A stretch of DNA of 64,000 bases from Tolypocladium sp. Sup5 PDA-1 (GCA_000750105.3 JPHH03000006.1:868001-932000); one strand, 5' to 3'; shown: positions 34,055-46,494, numbered from the stretch's first letter. Translations and numbers: made by a program. The notes: generated by a model from the sequence alone, not told the origin.

Positions 34055-36813
34055 ATGACATCACACATGAACTTCATGCTGCCCTTGCCCCAGGAAGGGA
34101 GGTATCATCGAGAGGATGACTTCCTCTCTCCTCGGAGGGCCGCAGGGCAACGCTCCTCGAGACCGACTCCCATGGACGGCATGTCGACACCGCAAAAAGT
34201 CCAGACTCACAATGGCGCAATCACGTCACCCCCGGCTCCTCCCGTTCCACTGCGGAACATTGTCCTACCAGATCCCTTTGCATTCAGGTAGGAGCGGAGA
34301 GGACTCACGATTTCTAGGCGGCAAAGGCTGATGACCCTCACCACAGATTCCTCGAAGAAGACCCTTGTGTCGCAGTCGTCGAACGTCGAAACGTCCTCCG
34401 CGGATACGAACTGTACCTTGTCGAACAATGGGCCTGCTCGAGGCAGTCGCCTACTCTTGTCGTAGCGACGTTTACCGGAGACGAGACACACTCAATCGTC
34501 GTCGGTGTACTCGCCGTCCCAGAAGACGAAACACTCTGGTCTGCGAGGCTGCGTGTATACTTCAAAGCAGCCCACCAACACCATGCCCGACCAAAGGACA
34601 CCGATCTCGGAGAACTATTAGTTACAAACTTGAGCAGCTTTCCGTCCGCCCTCACGGTGATTCCAGTCCCCGATGGAGATGTGCGGAAACATCGACACCT
34701 TTTTATCGTCAACGAGGACCTGAAGCGACTTGGATGCTCTGGTCGCTCCGGACTCGCCCTTACGGATCCCACCGAGGCCACGCAGGCCAAGTTCCAGCAG
34801 CTTTACAGGACCAGCGACCGAATACCCTTCCTCCAGTCTGTGACAGAGCTCGTCAAGCTATGCCAGGTCTCTCTGTACATGTTCGAGAAGCTGGACCACG
34901 AGTACATCGACGGACTCCTCTGCGATGTAACCGAGACGGCTATTGGTAACTGGTGGACTGAAGTAGGCGCAGAGCACTACAATTTTGAGCCCACGGATGG
35001 TATTCTGGGGCCTTCGACCGTGGCTGCTCTACTAGGGATGCTCATGGGAGCAAGAAACCGGCTCCACTGTTATGGCGCCCCGGTCTCCAAGGACGTCTTT
35101 GACATCGAAAACACCAAGCGTGGAATTGCCTACTTTCAGAAGCAACACAAACTGGAAAAGACGCGGCGACTGGATCGTCAGACTCTGTTCAGGCTCCATA
35201 CCGCAACGGCTAAGGCGGCTGCTGGGGAGGGGTGGGGTGTGCAGAAAGCTGTCAAGTCGACAATGACTGAAATCGGCGGAAAGAGGGGAGAGATTGTCAT
35301 GGATATGGTCTCTGGCAAGGACAAGGGCGGACTTGCAGATATCGAAACCCTCGATATCGACAGATTCGTCAGCCTCGCATACGGGGAGAGGCCCAAGTGG
35401 CTTTGGCATGGGAAGCCCCGTCGAACACCAACGGAACACCCACACGACGACCAGGACATGGGAACCCTAGCATTCGGAAAGAATGATGCCCTCGGTCAGC
35501 CTGCCCAGCGTACGAAGTCCCTGCCGCTAGAAGAGGAATTGGAGAGGAGAAGGAAAGAAGAGGACTCAGCTGTGTACTCGGCGTTCCCACCGGGCTCGGC
35601 GACCAGTATGGCTGATAACCCCGGTGAGCGAGATGCGCTTAGAAAGACTGTCTTCAAGAGCGTGGCCGGGAAGATGAGTGATGCCCGGTCTGGTTTGGGC
35701 CGAATCAAGGATGCGGTTGGCGGAAACCGGCGAGGCCACGCAAGCCGCCAATCAGTGATAGCGAAGGAAGACTTTGCAGAGAATGGGAATCTGACCACCG
35801 GTCTGTCCGGTACATCTCAGAGCTCCGCCATGGCCTCTAGCCCGGCAGCTGCGGGTGTGGGTAGACCCTTTACTTGGAAGAACAAGCCGGAGGAGTACTT
35901 GACTGCAATCAGGCGAGGAGACCCGGACGTGCTTCCCGGGCTGTCGGAGGATTCCCGCGATACAGCTTCGTCGACCTTGGACCCGAAGCCAGGCAAGAAG
36001 CTCGCAGATGAGGGGACAAATTCGTCAGACCTGGATAGCACTCCGGACAACATTGGCACGGAGATACGCAAGGACGTACTGCCCGGAACATCATCGCGCG
36101 TACGCTCCGTCGCCGATGAGAGCGATCTCCAAGGACGTTTGCTGGATGCGGAGCGCAAGTCCGATGGAAGGCACTTGATGGTGTCGCGACGACACAGTTG
36201 TGGGATGTCCGACCTATCCTATAAACACGTCGCGAACGAGAACCGATGGGCCCGCCGGATGTCTTTTGGAGACGCCGAGCAAGCTGTCCTGACGTGGGAC
36301 GAGATTGTTGACATCATGGATACAACCGGCGACATAGAGTGCTTTGGAGCTCGGGCGGAAGAAGCTGGGCATCTCAACCGGCTCGTCGACGACATCGTCT
36401 ACGGTGTGGAGCCTTGGGTTGAAGAAAAGCTCAAGACGGTGGAGATGCTCAACGAGCGCTATGCTCGAGACAGGGCAGAGCTCCAGGGCCTCTATCACCA
36501 GCTCAACGAAGCGTGTCAGCGGGTGCGGCACAACTCCGACGAGCTCCTTGCCACAGAGCGCGCCAATCTCACAGAGAGCGTCAAGGAGATTGAGGTGCTT
36601 GTCGCACGGCTAGAGTATGAGATTGACGGCCTCGTGCAGAAGGTTTCCGACGTCGAAGACGGGATTCGGAACTTTGAGAGACAGGTGGACGACGTGGAGA
36701 GTCGGGCGGAGGAGCTCAAGGTACAACTGGAGACTGAGAGCTGGCTGCACTGGTTCGTGAGGGCCATGACGGGCGTGGGGACGGGCCCAAACATTACACG
36801 GGCGACGCAATGA
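34055..36813 (+). CDS. Stb6/Stb2-like Sin3-binding protein
   Basis: Two exons, 34055-34287 and 34347-36813, give 899 residues. The intron (34288-34346) rejoins LPDPFAFRFLEEDPCVAVVERRN. Yeast Stb2 and Stb6 were found as Sin3 co-repressor binding proteins; fungal relatives share an N-terminal domain, visible here at about 65-330: GYELYLVEQWACSR, HSIVVGVLAVPEDE, KDTDLGELLVTNLSSFP, DGILGPSTVAALLGMLMGARNRL, TKRGIAYFQKQHKLEKTRRLDRQTL. The TVAALLGMLMG and YFQKQHKLEKTRRLDR part resembles a peptidoglycan-binding-like fold used in a eukaryotic context. The middle 400 residues are low in complexity. The last 150 form a coiled coil (VEEKLKTVEMLNERYARDRAEL and onward) and end in a Trp/Phe-containing hydrophobic patch SWLHWFVRAMTGVG. 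ATGs at 34055 and 34067 are both in frame; the first was taken. The name rests on remembered family motifs. Confidence 0.84.
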
Positions 36814-37127
36814 TTGCATATATAGTGGCATTTCCTCGGAGTTCGCTCGCATTGGATTCAACGGTTTGGGCACCGCACCGCAGCATACAAGCCTGGCGTT
36901 TGTTTAGATACCATTTGGTAGGGGAGATGTACATCCCAATCATGATAGCCGATCTGCATCAAAGTAGTTTACAGTTGATCGTCCCACCAGCCCAGTGCTC
37001 GTTGCATATTCCAAGCACAATGTACCCATCTATACTCGTACAAATCTGCGTCGTCGACTCTTGTCGTCCTTTCCCCTTGTATACTCATGTACTACTCTCT
37101 GAACTCCTCGTCCCGCTTCCGTCGGCT
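36814..37127. other. convergent 3' region of Stb6-like and tim10 genes
   Basis: 314 bp between convergent stop codons; the AT-rich TGCATATATAGTG just past the Stb6-like stop may be part of its 3' signal. No ORF recognised. Confidence 0.5.
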
Positions 37128-37507
37128 TTAGAACAGACCGCCTCCCTGCTGCGGCGTGCCACCCATAGCCTGGCCCTGCTGCTGCATGATCTCGCTGACC
37201 TTCATGGACGTGTCGAGGAACTTTGCCGTGCAACGGTCGAGGCAGACAGACTCGCCCTTGTTGAGCTCGCCCTCGCGGTAGTCGGTGGGGACGCACTTCT
37301 TCTGGCACGCCTTTTGCAGCCTGCGGTCCTCGGTCGTCAGCAGCTGCGTCTTTTAAAACAATTCTCTCCCCTTATCACAACGTTTGCGCGGGCGTGAGTT
37401 CCGACGTACCGGTTGTAGGTGTCGGCCATCATGCGCATCTCGCCCTCGACGGCGGCAATCTTCTGCTCCGACGTGGGCTGCTGGCGGCCCATTCCGAGGA
37501 ACGACAT
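37128..37507 (-). CDS. tim10: mitochondrial import chaperone Tim10
   Basis: Two exons, 37507-37410 and 37320-37128, with an 89-bp intron (37409-37321), give 96 residues against 93 in yeast. Tim10 with Tim9 forms the hexameric intermembrane-space chaperone that carries hydrophobic precursors to the TIM22 complex. The start MSFLGMG and the twin CX3C motif, CQKKC and CLDRC with 15 residues between, are diagnostic, as is YREGELNKGESVCLDRC. The tail is Gln/Gly-rich (MQQQGQAMGGTPQQGG). The intron separates the N-terminal tentacle helix from the CX3C core: TYN ends exon 1 codons and the split Arg precedes LQKACQKKC. All four cysteines are present. Confidence 0.97.
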
Positions 37508-38062
37508 TTTGGCGGCTTGGGGGGGGTGTTTGGCGTGAGGGATTGAGCTGTGAGGATATGAATTCAAGGAGAGGATCTTGGATGGATCGTGGATGGAGCT
37601 TGTGACCATGTCGTCGGTATTGGTAAAATTTCCCCATATCGGACTCGGACTGCTTACGTGATGGGTCTTATCGATATGCGCTCGACTATGACGACGGTTG
37701 AGCCAGCCTACCCTAGAGCCGGCCGCGTGCGACGATCTCCTCTGATGATGTTGAATGATGGCGTAATAAAAGGGCTTAGCCAAAGACTAGTCCTGGTCAA
37801 ATTATTCGACATATTTCGTGATGTCCAGTGCTGTGGTTGGGGCCACGTTATCACAAAGCAGCTTCCTGTACTTTGAACTTCGTCTTAACTTGACATTCAG
37901 ACGTCGCTCGGTATGTCACTGGAGTCCATATAGATCACGTCAAGATTGAGAATAATGGGACAACACTCAGGTTGGCTTCAAGACTGTTGGTTTCAGGCGA
38001 TCATACACAACACAGCGACGCTGGCTATTTCCTCAGCCAATCTGCGCCGTCTGGGCAACGGA
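37508..38062. promoter_or_regulatory. tim10 upstream region and aldehyde dehydrogenase 3' flank
   Basis: 555 bp between two minus-strand genes. It must contain the tim10 promoter (higher coordinates side) and the aldehyde dehydrogenase terminator. No ORF with recognisable content. Confidence 0.5.
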
Positions 38063-39571
38063 TCAGTTCTTAAACGTAACATTCTTCGTCCTCATCCACT
38101 CGTCCAGACCCCTCGAAGAGTTGAATCGCCCATAACCGCTCGCCTTGGCGCCGCCATGGGGCAAGACGGTCTCGTCATGAATCGTCATGGCGTTGATGTG
38201 CACAGCCCCCGTCTCAATCTCCCGGGCAAACCGCAAACCCCTTCTCAGGTCCTCGGTGAAAACGGCAGACGTCAGGCCGTACTCGGTGTCGTTGGCTATC
38301 CGGATCGCCTCCTCCTCCGAGTCAATATCAATGATTGACACCGTCGGCCCAAACGACTCCGTCTTGTAAAGGTCCATTTCGGGGGTCACGTTGTCGACGA
38401 CAATGGGCCGTAGTCTCGTGTTGCTAATCTCCTGGGCTTCGACGTTGCCGAATATGACGGATGCGCCCTTACGAGTGGCATCCGCGACCAGCTTCTTGTT
38501 CTTGTCTACCGAGGCGCTGTTGATGAGTGTTGGGGCCTCGGCGCTGGACGGGAAGATCTTTTCGACGGAAGCCTTGAACTTGTCCACAAACTCCTCCTTG
38601 ACTGCCTTGTGGACGAGAATCCTCTCCGTGCACATGCAAATTTGCCCAGAGTGCAGGAAAGACCCCAAAGCACATTGGTCGGCAGCGAGCTGCAGGTCGG
38701 CGTCCTCCCACACAATCGCAGGCGCCTTGCCTCCAAGCTCCAAGACCACCGGCTTGAGATTCTCTCCAGCAAGTTTCCCGATGACGCGCCCGACACCGGT
38801 ACTGCCCGTGAAGTTGATCTTCTTGACGTGGGGGTTCGCGATTATAGCCGAAGTGACCGCAGCAGCCGCGGATGGCTCATGGACGATCATGTTCAACACG
38901 CCGTTCGGGAGCCCCGCTTCGTGGAAAACAGACGCAATCGCAAGCATTGTCCGAGGCGCGGCCTCTGTTCCTTTGAAGACGGTGGTGTTGCCCGCGGCGA
39001 TCGGGAATGCGACAGATCGAGTGCCGAGGATATAAGGAGCGTTCCTGAGTAGATGTAAGACGGACGCCTATTGCTTTTTGGAGAGGCAGGTCACATACCA
39101 TGGTGCAACAGACAAAACCACGCCGTATGGCTCTCGCATAATGATGCCACTAGTGTCGGGGTCCATCATGGCTGGAAACGATCCTTCCAGAGTCGGGATT
39201 CGGCCGGCGATGTCCTTGAGAATATCCGTCGCAACGTTCAGGTTAAAGTCGCACCATGGCTTGGCGGCGCCAGTCTCTTCCCTCATGTACCCAGCCAACT
39301 CTTCACGCCGATTGTTCATGATCTCAGCCGCTTTGAGGAAGATGTCCCGCCGCTGAGAGGGCGTCGTCTTTCGCCACGTCTTGAAAGCCTCGGCAGCTGC
39401 CTCGACCGCCGCATCGGCATCAGCGACAGAGGAGGTACCGCATCGATGAGCGATTTTGCCGGTTGTTGGCGAGACGACATCGAACGTCTTTTCCGGATGA
39501 TGTTCCTTGCCGTTGATGAAGAGAGGCACGGTAAAGACCGGCTCTTTGGCTTCCGTCCCCGACGCCGACAT
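38063..39571 (-). CDS. NAD(P)-dependent aldehyde dehydrogenase (vanillin/salicylaldehyde-type)
   Basis: Two exons, 39571-39099 and 39044-38063, with a 54-bp intron (39098-39045), encode 484 residues. It oxidises aldehydes to acids. Visible family elements are NAD-contacting K182 in TTVFKGTE, GSTGVG (238-243), general base E260 in LELGGKAP, nucleophile C294 in SGQICMCTERI, and ESFGPTVSI and HDETVLPHGGAKASGYGR near the C-terminus. The ATG at 39571 was chosen; the frame runs upstream only through non-ATG codons. The intron lies after VAPW, and splicing restores APWNAPYILG. The HINAMTIHDETVLPHGG stretch is typical of the fungal and bacterial salicylaldehyde/vanillin dehydrogenase branch, which is an inference from memory. 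It has no mitochondrial presequence and probably acts in the cytosol. It is not in an obvious cluster. Confidence 0.93.
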
Positions 39572-41836
39572 TGCAACTGATCTCGTAAAAAACAATCGAC
39601 AGGTCGCAATGAGCTAGCTCAAGCAGCGATTGACGACTTTGATTCCCCTGGAAGCCTAATCTGCCTGGCAGGCCTTTGGTTCTTGAATACCATGATTTTC
39701 ATTATACTTCGTAACAAAGCCTGTCGTGGGGTAGTGAAGGTGGCGCCCCGGCGTATGCCGTGCGGAGCAACCCCGCACCCCGGGGTCCGGAAGTTGTACA
39801 CCCGATAGGTTGTTTCGGAAACGCAGGACGCAACGAGTCTTCCACTGGCTCGCACTCCGATTCCGGTTGCTGGTATCAAGTGTTATACGAAGTGCAGTGT
39901 TTGTAATACGGAGCGGGATGATGCATCAATAATCGGCAGCGCAGGATGTGGGCGGTCCAAGCTCAGGTTCTGACGGTACGTATCTGCCGTTGCCGATAGG
40001 TTGATCGTGGGGTTCGCTGCATTGACTCTGTTCAGGGCATCCAGGTGCAGGGTTGTTGTCGAATCGTTTGTAAGCAGTGACTGTTCCGACATGTCCGATT
40101 TAAAAGAGAGTCCGCCCAATAGTACGGAGTAGATGCAGTCTTCTTTCTGGGGCGCATCGGAACGGAACAGCACCCCAGTGGTGGTTCCATATTGTGAGCA
40201 ATTTCGTTGCAGATAGGCCAATGACGATGTCGCATGCTCGGATCCGAGAAACGTCGTGGAAACCGGAGCAACTGCCTAGCACCTTCATATAGAGACACTC
40301 AAGTGCGGGCTTTCGCAAAAAGAAAGAAAGGATTGAGTGTCCACAGGAGGTGGTTTTTGACTGCCGTTAGCTCTTTTCAGCGCCACTGTTCCAGAGCCGC
40401 TGGATCAAGGAACGGCTGCGGCGGAGCATTGGTGTTGATGCGAGTGGCCTCTGGTTGAGGGTGAGCCGACAAGGACGGAAATGGACGATGTGAGTTGGAA
40501 TCACATACCGTGTTCAGGCCGAGTCCCTGGCAGGACGAACTGGACCTCAGAATTTATACTGGGCGACTGGACGTGGACGTGGACGTGGCCTGACGGCGCG
40601 GGCGGCGGCCTGAGCACCCTCTTGGCTGATTTCCGATGTTGCGACTTGGAGTCTGCCATGGTTTTGAGCTTTGGCAGAAGATCAACTGGATAATGACAGC
40701 TTCAAAATAGGTTCGAATAGTCCTCGGGGGTCGAAACCAAAGTGGTCCGGTGGTCTGTGCTGGGTTGTCGATCGAGACACCACAACTCTCGATTGAACAT
40801 CAACTTGGCGATAAAAGGAGAGCCGTGATTGGTGTGGCAACGGGCGTTCGTTTGAGCGGTGGACGGACGGCAGGAGTGGTGCAGGAATCCGTGATTAGCA
40901 ACAGCAGCCACTCACAGGCGGCTTATTGTTTTGTGGTTGTTGCGGAAGGCGCGTGCCGGGCAGGCAGGCCAAGAGGCAAGTCGGGGCACGGCAGGAGTTC
41001 AACCAACCACGTGCAACGTTTATGCAGCGACAAACGTGGAGAAGTGACAACGAACCCACCCAAGCCCACACGCACATATCGCCCCTGGGCTAATCAGCTG
41101 CACCCGCTGACAGGCAAAACTGGGCAACTCCGCACGCCGGCTTGGCTGGCTCTGTTTCGGCTGCTGCGTGCGCCTGGGAGCGCCTGAAATGCGCCTGCGG
41201 GCGCCCTCCGCCCATCATCCATGTCAGGTTCGCAGCTGTCGGTGGGCAAAGTCCGGCCACGGTCCCCACCTTCCTTGTTCTTCCCCAGCGCTGGCGACGG
41301 CGAACCGTGACCAGCCTCCCCTCACGTGACTCGTCGAATCTGCCCCGGCCAATCAGCGGGCGCGCCACCCCACCACAGTTCCCCGTCGTTGCCCCGCTCC
41401 TGGCCCATTCATTCGTGTTCCAGCGCAACGGCTGGCGCCAGAACTCTTTTCGCCTTGCCGTGCCATGCCACGCCGCGCATGGAGAAGGGCTGGCTTGTTT
41501 TCCTCTGCCGCCAAAAGCCAATCTCGACCTTGCAACCTCCGCATTCGGCCCTCGACAGCAGCGTGGCAGGCATCACCGAGGCCTCTTTCGTCCCGTATCA
41601 CTGCTACCTGCTGCCCACCTATCGGCTCCTTCTTTGCGCGCCGGCGACACCGGCCCTACCGCTCTCCATTACCCCGCCAAAGCGAGCTGCGAGTTGCGCG
41701 TGCCTCACCTCGTCTCACCTCGCTTCACCTCGGCCGCCTCTCGTCCGCTCCTGCTTCCGCTTCGTCTCACCTACAACCCACCGCACATACGCACCCTCAG
41801 CGGCGGCCGAGGCTCCGCTGTAGCAACTGCCGGTGC
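39572..41836. promoter_or_regulatory. 2.3-kb upstream region of the Zn2Cys6 regulator, no gene recognised
   Basis: It lies between divergent genes. The part near 39572-40300 is the aldehyde dehydrogenase promoter; TACGGAGTA occurs at 40123-40131. An imperfect GGACGTGGACGTGGACGTGG tandem is at about 40568-40590. CACGTG hexamers at about 41009 and 41324 (CTCACGTGAC) fit bHLH-type sites. From about 41560 to 41836 the sequence is a C/T-rich leader. The frame is open from an ATG at 41465 into exon 1 of the next gene, but its composition is that of untranslated leader. Confidence 0.5.
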
Positions 41837-44255
41837 ATGGACGGCTCTTCCATTGTCGCCCGCGGAGGGGCTGCCTCAATGAGCCCGACCAGCCCTGCCA
41901 GCTCCCGCCATGGCAACGGCGGCCCCAAGCGCAAGAGGAGCAGCGGTGTGGGCGCCGTCGAGAGCAGCCCCGGCAGCTTCATGGACGACGACCATGGCGA
42001 GCACGGCGACGACCACGACAAGAAGCGCCAGCCCGGCGTCAAGAGGGCGTGCAACGAATGCCGCCAGCAAAAGGTGAGTCACCAATCCGCCGTCCCAACC
42101 CCCTGGCGACGCGCTGCGGAAGCGTTCACGACGAGTCCAACTGCTGACCACTGGCCTTGTTCAATTGCAACAGCTGCGCTGCGATGTCGTCCAGGAGCCC
42201 TTTCAGAGCTGCTCGCGGTGCAATCGCCTGAAGCTCGATTGCAAGATCGAGTCCAACTTCAAGCGCGTCGGCAAGCGATCCAAGCATGCTGAGATGGAGA
42301 AGGAGATCGAGCGCCTGCGCCGCAATGTGTCGCGCGCGCGCGCCCAAGGCTACGTCGCCGACGAAGACGAAGAAGTCGACTCTCCCGTGGCACCGAGCAC
42401 CGCAACCTACAGCCACACCCGCAACCCGTCCCTGATGGGCTCCGACGAGGCCGTGTCGTCGCTACTTCACCTCAAGAGGGGAGGGGCCTACAACGTGCAA
42501 CAACACTACTCCCACGAGCTTGAGGGCGTCCGGCTGACCGACAGCAACGTCACCCACCTGTTCAATGAGTTTTTCGCCTTCTATCATCCATTTCTCCCGT
42601 TCCTTAATCCCCAGCAGCCCCCCGACCAATACAAGCAGCAGCACCCTCTGCTCTTTTGGTCCATAATAGCGGTTGCCGCTCGTCGCTTCGCTCCCGCCGA
42701 CTGCCCCAACCTGCTCGTCAACCTCTCAGGGCCCATGACGCGCTTCCTGTGGACCACAATTGGCGAGGTACCGAGCAATTACCACGTCGTCAAGGCCATG
42801 TGTCTGCTGTGCACGTGGCCGCTGCCCACAAGCACCACCACGTCCGACCCTACCCATATTCTGTGTGGTGTAATGATGAAGACTGCCACAGGAATCGGCT
42901 TGCATCGCCCAAATCACATCCGAGACTTCTCCAGGGTCTCCCTCGAGCTGAACAAGGAACAACTGCACGACCGTGTCACGACGTGGGCGGTCTGCAACAT
43001 CGTGGCCCAGAATGTCGGGACAGGCTATGGCCAGCCGGCATCGAGCCTCTACGACTGGACCCTCGCGCTCAGGCCCGGCGACGATCCGGCCCTGCACTTG
43101 TCTAGGGAACTGGAAGCCAGACTCCAGATTGAGCGATTCTGCGATAAGGTCTCCAAGGAGATGTACAGCAATGCCAGCGATCCGCGAGGCGTCGCTGGTG
43201 ACGAGCATCGCGCTATGCTAATGAGGGTCTACCGTCGAGACTACGGAGAAATGCAAGCATCTGTACTGTCTCAGCAGCTTGGGCCGATAGTGAACCTGCA
43301 CTTGCGTGCTGCGGCGCTGCACATGCGACTGGCAGGTTTCTTCGACTCGAGCAAGACACCCGGGTACATGGACGATCTGATGGGCCTCTGGCGGGCGGCC
43401 ACGAGCTTCCTTGACGAGCTCCTAGAGGTGGACAAGGTAACGTCTCCGCGCGACACGTTCGGCGGGAGCATTCTCAAACACGCCACAAACTACGTGCAGC
43501 AGATGCTGGTTGCGGCGGCTTTTACTCTGCTCAAGCTGATGAGGTCCTTCTTCTGCAAGACAATTGACTTTGACCGAGGCCGCAGTCTTTTCCACCACTC
43601 GATTCGAGCCATCCGGGCCACGAGCGTTGTCAACAACGACTTGCAGAGCCGGTTGGCCGAGCTGATGGTGCAGATGTGGCAAGGGGGCCGCCTCGACAGC
43701 CGGATTAATGCCTATAACCACGATGAGGACTCGTCCATCCCGGTGGACGACAGTCTGCAGTTGAAAGTGCGCTGCCGGCATAGCATGAGTCTTGTATTTG
43801 ACTCTGTGTGGCGATGGAGGGAGGAGTATCAGGCGCAAGGAAGAGGTTCGTTGGAGAGTGAGTCTCCACTCACCCCCCTCCCCTTGATCCATCCCCCTGC
43901 GGTCGATTTAGGCCTGTTGCATCTGTTTGGCAACTAACATGTTTCACCAGACACGAAACATCCGACAAATCCGGATTCCGCAACCGAGTCCTCGGCATCG
44001 TCTCAGCTTGATAGCACGCTGATGCCGCCGTCCAATGTCCCTCCCACCTCCAATAGCCTGCTGAGCATGAATGGCACGCTAACACCAGGCGCTACGGGAC
44101 TCTCGGCCGTTGCGTCAGGTCCCAACAGCATGATAGGAGGGGGCATGACTTACGGAGACACGAACTTTGACTTTTTCGATCCCCAGAATTGGATGTTGGA
44201 CGGCCTGGTCGACTTTAGCTACGCCTACAATGTGCCCCCGCTCGAAGGAGCCTAG
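41837..44255 (+). CDS. Zn2Cys6 fungal transcription factor (Leu3/PrtT/War1-like group)
   Basis: Three exons, 41837-42073, 42174-43857 and 43951-44255, encode 741 residues. The binuclear zinc cluster has cysteines 72, 75, 82, 92, 95 and 102 (C-X2-C-X6-C-X9-C-X2-C-X6-C; ACNECRQQK then LRCDV, SRCNRLKLDC). Basic NFKRVGKRSKHAEMEKEIERLRR follows as linker and dimerising coil. Intron 1 (42074-42173) splits the zinc cluster between K79 and L80. The middle homology region of this factor class is present (LFNEFFAFYHPFLPFLNP, LLFWSIIAVAARR, GIGLHRPNHIRDF). Intron 2 (43858-43950) carries an in-frame stop. The C-terminus is Ser/Thr/Asn-rich and acidic-aromatic (TNFDFFDPQNWMLDGLVDFSYAY), a likely activation domain. 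The cluster sequence is close to the Leu3, PrtT and War1 type, which control amino-acid, protease and weak-acid genes; the target here is not known. Confidence 0.93.
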
Positions 44256-44293
44256 GGCGCCTACTTTTGGGAGCCTAGGGCGCTTACTTTTGG
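44248..44293. repeat. 23-bp tandem duplication spanning the Zn2Cys6 gene stop codon
   Basis: Unit 44248-44270 (GAGCCTAGGGCGCCTACTTTTGG) is a 23-base block, here shown by its ends GAGCCTAGGG and ACTTTTGG; it is repeated at 44271-44293 with one C to T change. The first copy contains the stop codon TAG (44253-44255), so the duplication leaves the protein unchanged. A recent slippage or repair duplication. Confidence 0.8.
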
Positions 44294-45428
44294 GAAGAGT
44301 AGCCCAGAAACGGCATGTCTGGACTAGAATGACGCGACGTTCTTGTCTTTTATTTCTCTCTTGTTGGATACCCTCTTGCAGTTGGGGGCTTCCTCTTGCT
44401 TGATTTCTGCATGGCTGGATGACAGGACACCCGCAACAGGTTGGGGCCGAACAGACCGGTCCGGAGCTTGCTTGCAGTGGGATGGGCAGCAGGCATAGAG
44501 GCTCTTTTGATATCCCACTTCCGACACGCCCACGGGCGAGAGGGTATGTCTGTCTCTCCCTGCCAGCGTGATGTTGCAACATTGTTTTCGATATAGCATT
44601 TGGACGGGGGCTTGAGATTGGATGGCGCGAGACGGCCTCCTCTGGTAGCGATAGAGCCGCGAGAGGAACGCCCACTGCGCCATAGGCCCCCGAAAGTTTG
44701 TTCGTAGCCTCGCTGAGAGAGATGATGCTAGGGGTGACGCGCACTCCTGAGGTTTGATGGGGGAAAGTTGGTGTTTTAGGCTTTAATAGCAGTGCCACGA
44801 AATATTATGTACTACTCAATGTTTAATGACTGCCATCCTCTTGGTCTGGCTCGCTCGCTCTCCTCGTTGCCGCCTGGACACCTTGACGGATTGTTTGCTT
44901 CTAATTGCAGAGTCTCCATCCGGCGTCGAGGGACCGTCGTCTGATGCGACGGGAGCTGGTTATCAACTCCGCGCCAACTCGGTCACACAGCATCCACGAC
45001 GTCCCCATCCAGCACTCGCCGGACAGTCTGACGCCAGGAACAATGTATCGGTACATTGATCTCGATATACGACGCGTACCTGCGTTTATCTGCAGCCCGC
45101 GGGCCGCGCTGCAAGGCAACGGAACGAACGAACCGTTGTGCGTCCCGCCGCATGTGGCCTCGACCGCGTTTCGGCCGCCAATATTTCCTTCTCCTGCTTC
45201 TTCTTCTTTTCTACGCGTGTTTCGGACCCGTCTGGGGGGCCACGTTGGTTTCGAGGCGAGACCGCCTTGCTCAGCTCTTATGTACGGGGGCGGCGCGGGG
45301 GCGGGCTCAGCTGAGTGCACAAGCAAGCAACACCAGCCTCATCCGGCGGCAGCTTTCGTCTGCATGCGGGGATGAGAAAAAAACCCGACTGTCGGCCGGA
45401 TCGAGAGAGGGACTCTAGTTCGTTGGAA

Positions 45429-45442
45429 GGGGGGGGGGGGGG
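45429..45442. repeat. homopolymer run of 14 G
   Basis: Uninterrupted guanines flanked by AA and CTTTT. Such runs are prone to sequencing error and to strain variation. Confidence 0.85.
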
Positions 45443-46487
45443 CTTTTGGAAACACCCGAGAAGGGAGGGAGTGGGCTGCGAAAGTTGGCGATGGCGTCGT
45501 TTGCCTTGCCGCCGCGTTACGCAGGAACCCGCTGAGGCGGACAGGACAGCCTCGACCACGCAAGGGGCAGGCCTCAGGAACCCGAAACTCCTGGCTTCCA
45601 ACAGTGGCTCGTTGGCCTGATGTCCCCCTTCCCGCCGAGTTTTGTTGGCCAAGAGAATAGCAGGTCTCGTCCCATTTCTTCCCTGCTACCTGGGCGGCTC
45701 TGCTCTCGATCTGACGCTGTTAGTCTTGCCAACAAGAAGCACAGCTCACGGCACGGGACGAACGACGGGGCGAGCCGCCTTCTTCGGCGACGCTCTCTGC
45801 CAACGCCCAACCCACACACACGGCGCACACTCGCACACACACGCTCACACGACCGCATGTTTGGGTCACGATGACAGGACAAATGGGTCGTGGCATTGCT
45901 GCCTCGGCGGTTGAATGGCGGTGCGCGGGTCGCGCGCTTCGGCCGGCCTTGGGTCTCGATGTGTGGTCGCCGTGGCGAAGGTGGTTAAAAGTCCCAAAAC
46001 ACAGGCCCGGCGGGTGCGTGCGGGAAATCAGGGGTTTATAGCGAGTACAAGTAGTATAGCGTCCTACAGAGCCAAGGAAATCAGCCTAGATGAGGCATTC
46101 CGACTCCTGTTTCTTCCCCTCTCGCGGAGTCGTGCCTGGGCGGTGCCAGTGAGAAAGCCTCTCCCGAGCCACGACGGCATGCCAGACTTGGACAGATCGG
46201 GACGGGGGCCTCGAGGATGGACTAGGAACGACAGATCGATCGCGCCTGTATTTGGAATGCCGACGGATCACAAGGCACGTCGTAGGCGGCACTGCATCAC
46301 GCCGACTCGAGACGGCGCCTCCACCTACAGCTCGACCTGCAGTGCCTTGGGCGCCAGAAAATCGGACCAAGAACGCCACTCACGTCCCTCTCAAAGCTCT
46401 GAAGCCGGACGATACGGACACGCAGCGTGGAAGGGCACGAGGGGGCCAAGAAAAGGGGGGGCATCGGGCTCGAACCAACAGCGTGCG

Positions 46488-46494
<7 letters not shown>

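Noticed and set aside
41465..41836. Possible 124-residue N-terminal extension of the Zn2Cys6 factor
   Set aside because: In frame and open, but its composition (Arg/Pro/Ser/His) matches translated C/T-rich leader; the ATG at 41837 is the more natural start.
45153..45418. Frame with a Leu-rich hydrophobic run, resembling a small secreted protein
   Set aside because: The rest is Arg/Ser/Ala-rich with no Cys pattern or clear mature domain; looks like a chance reading of CT-rich DNA.
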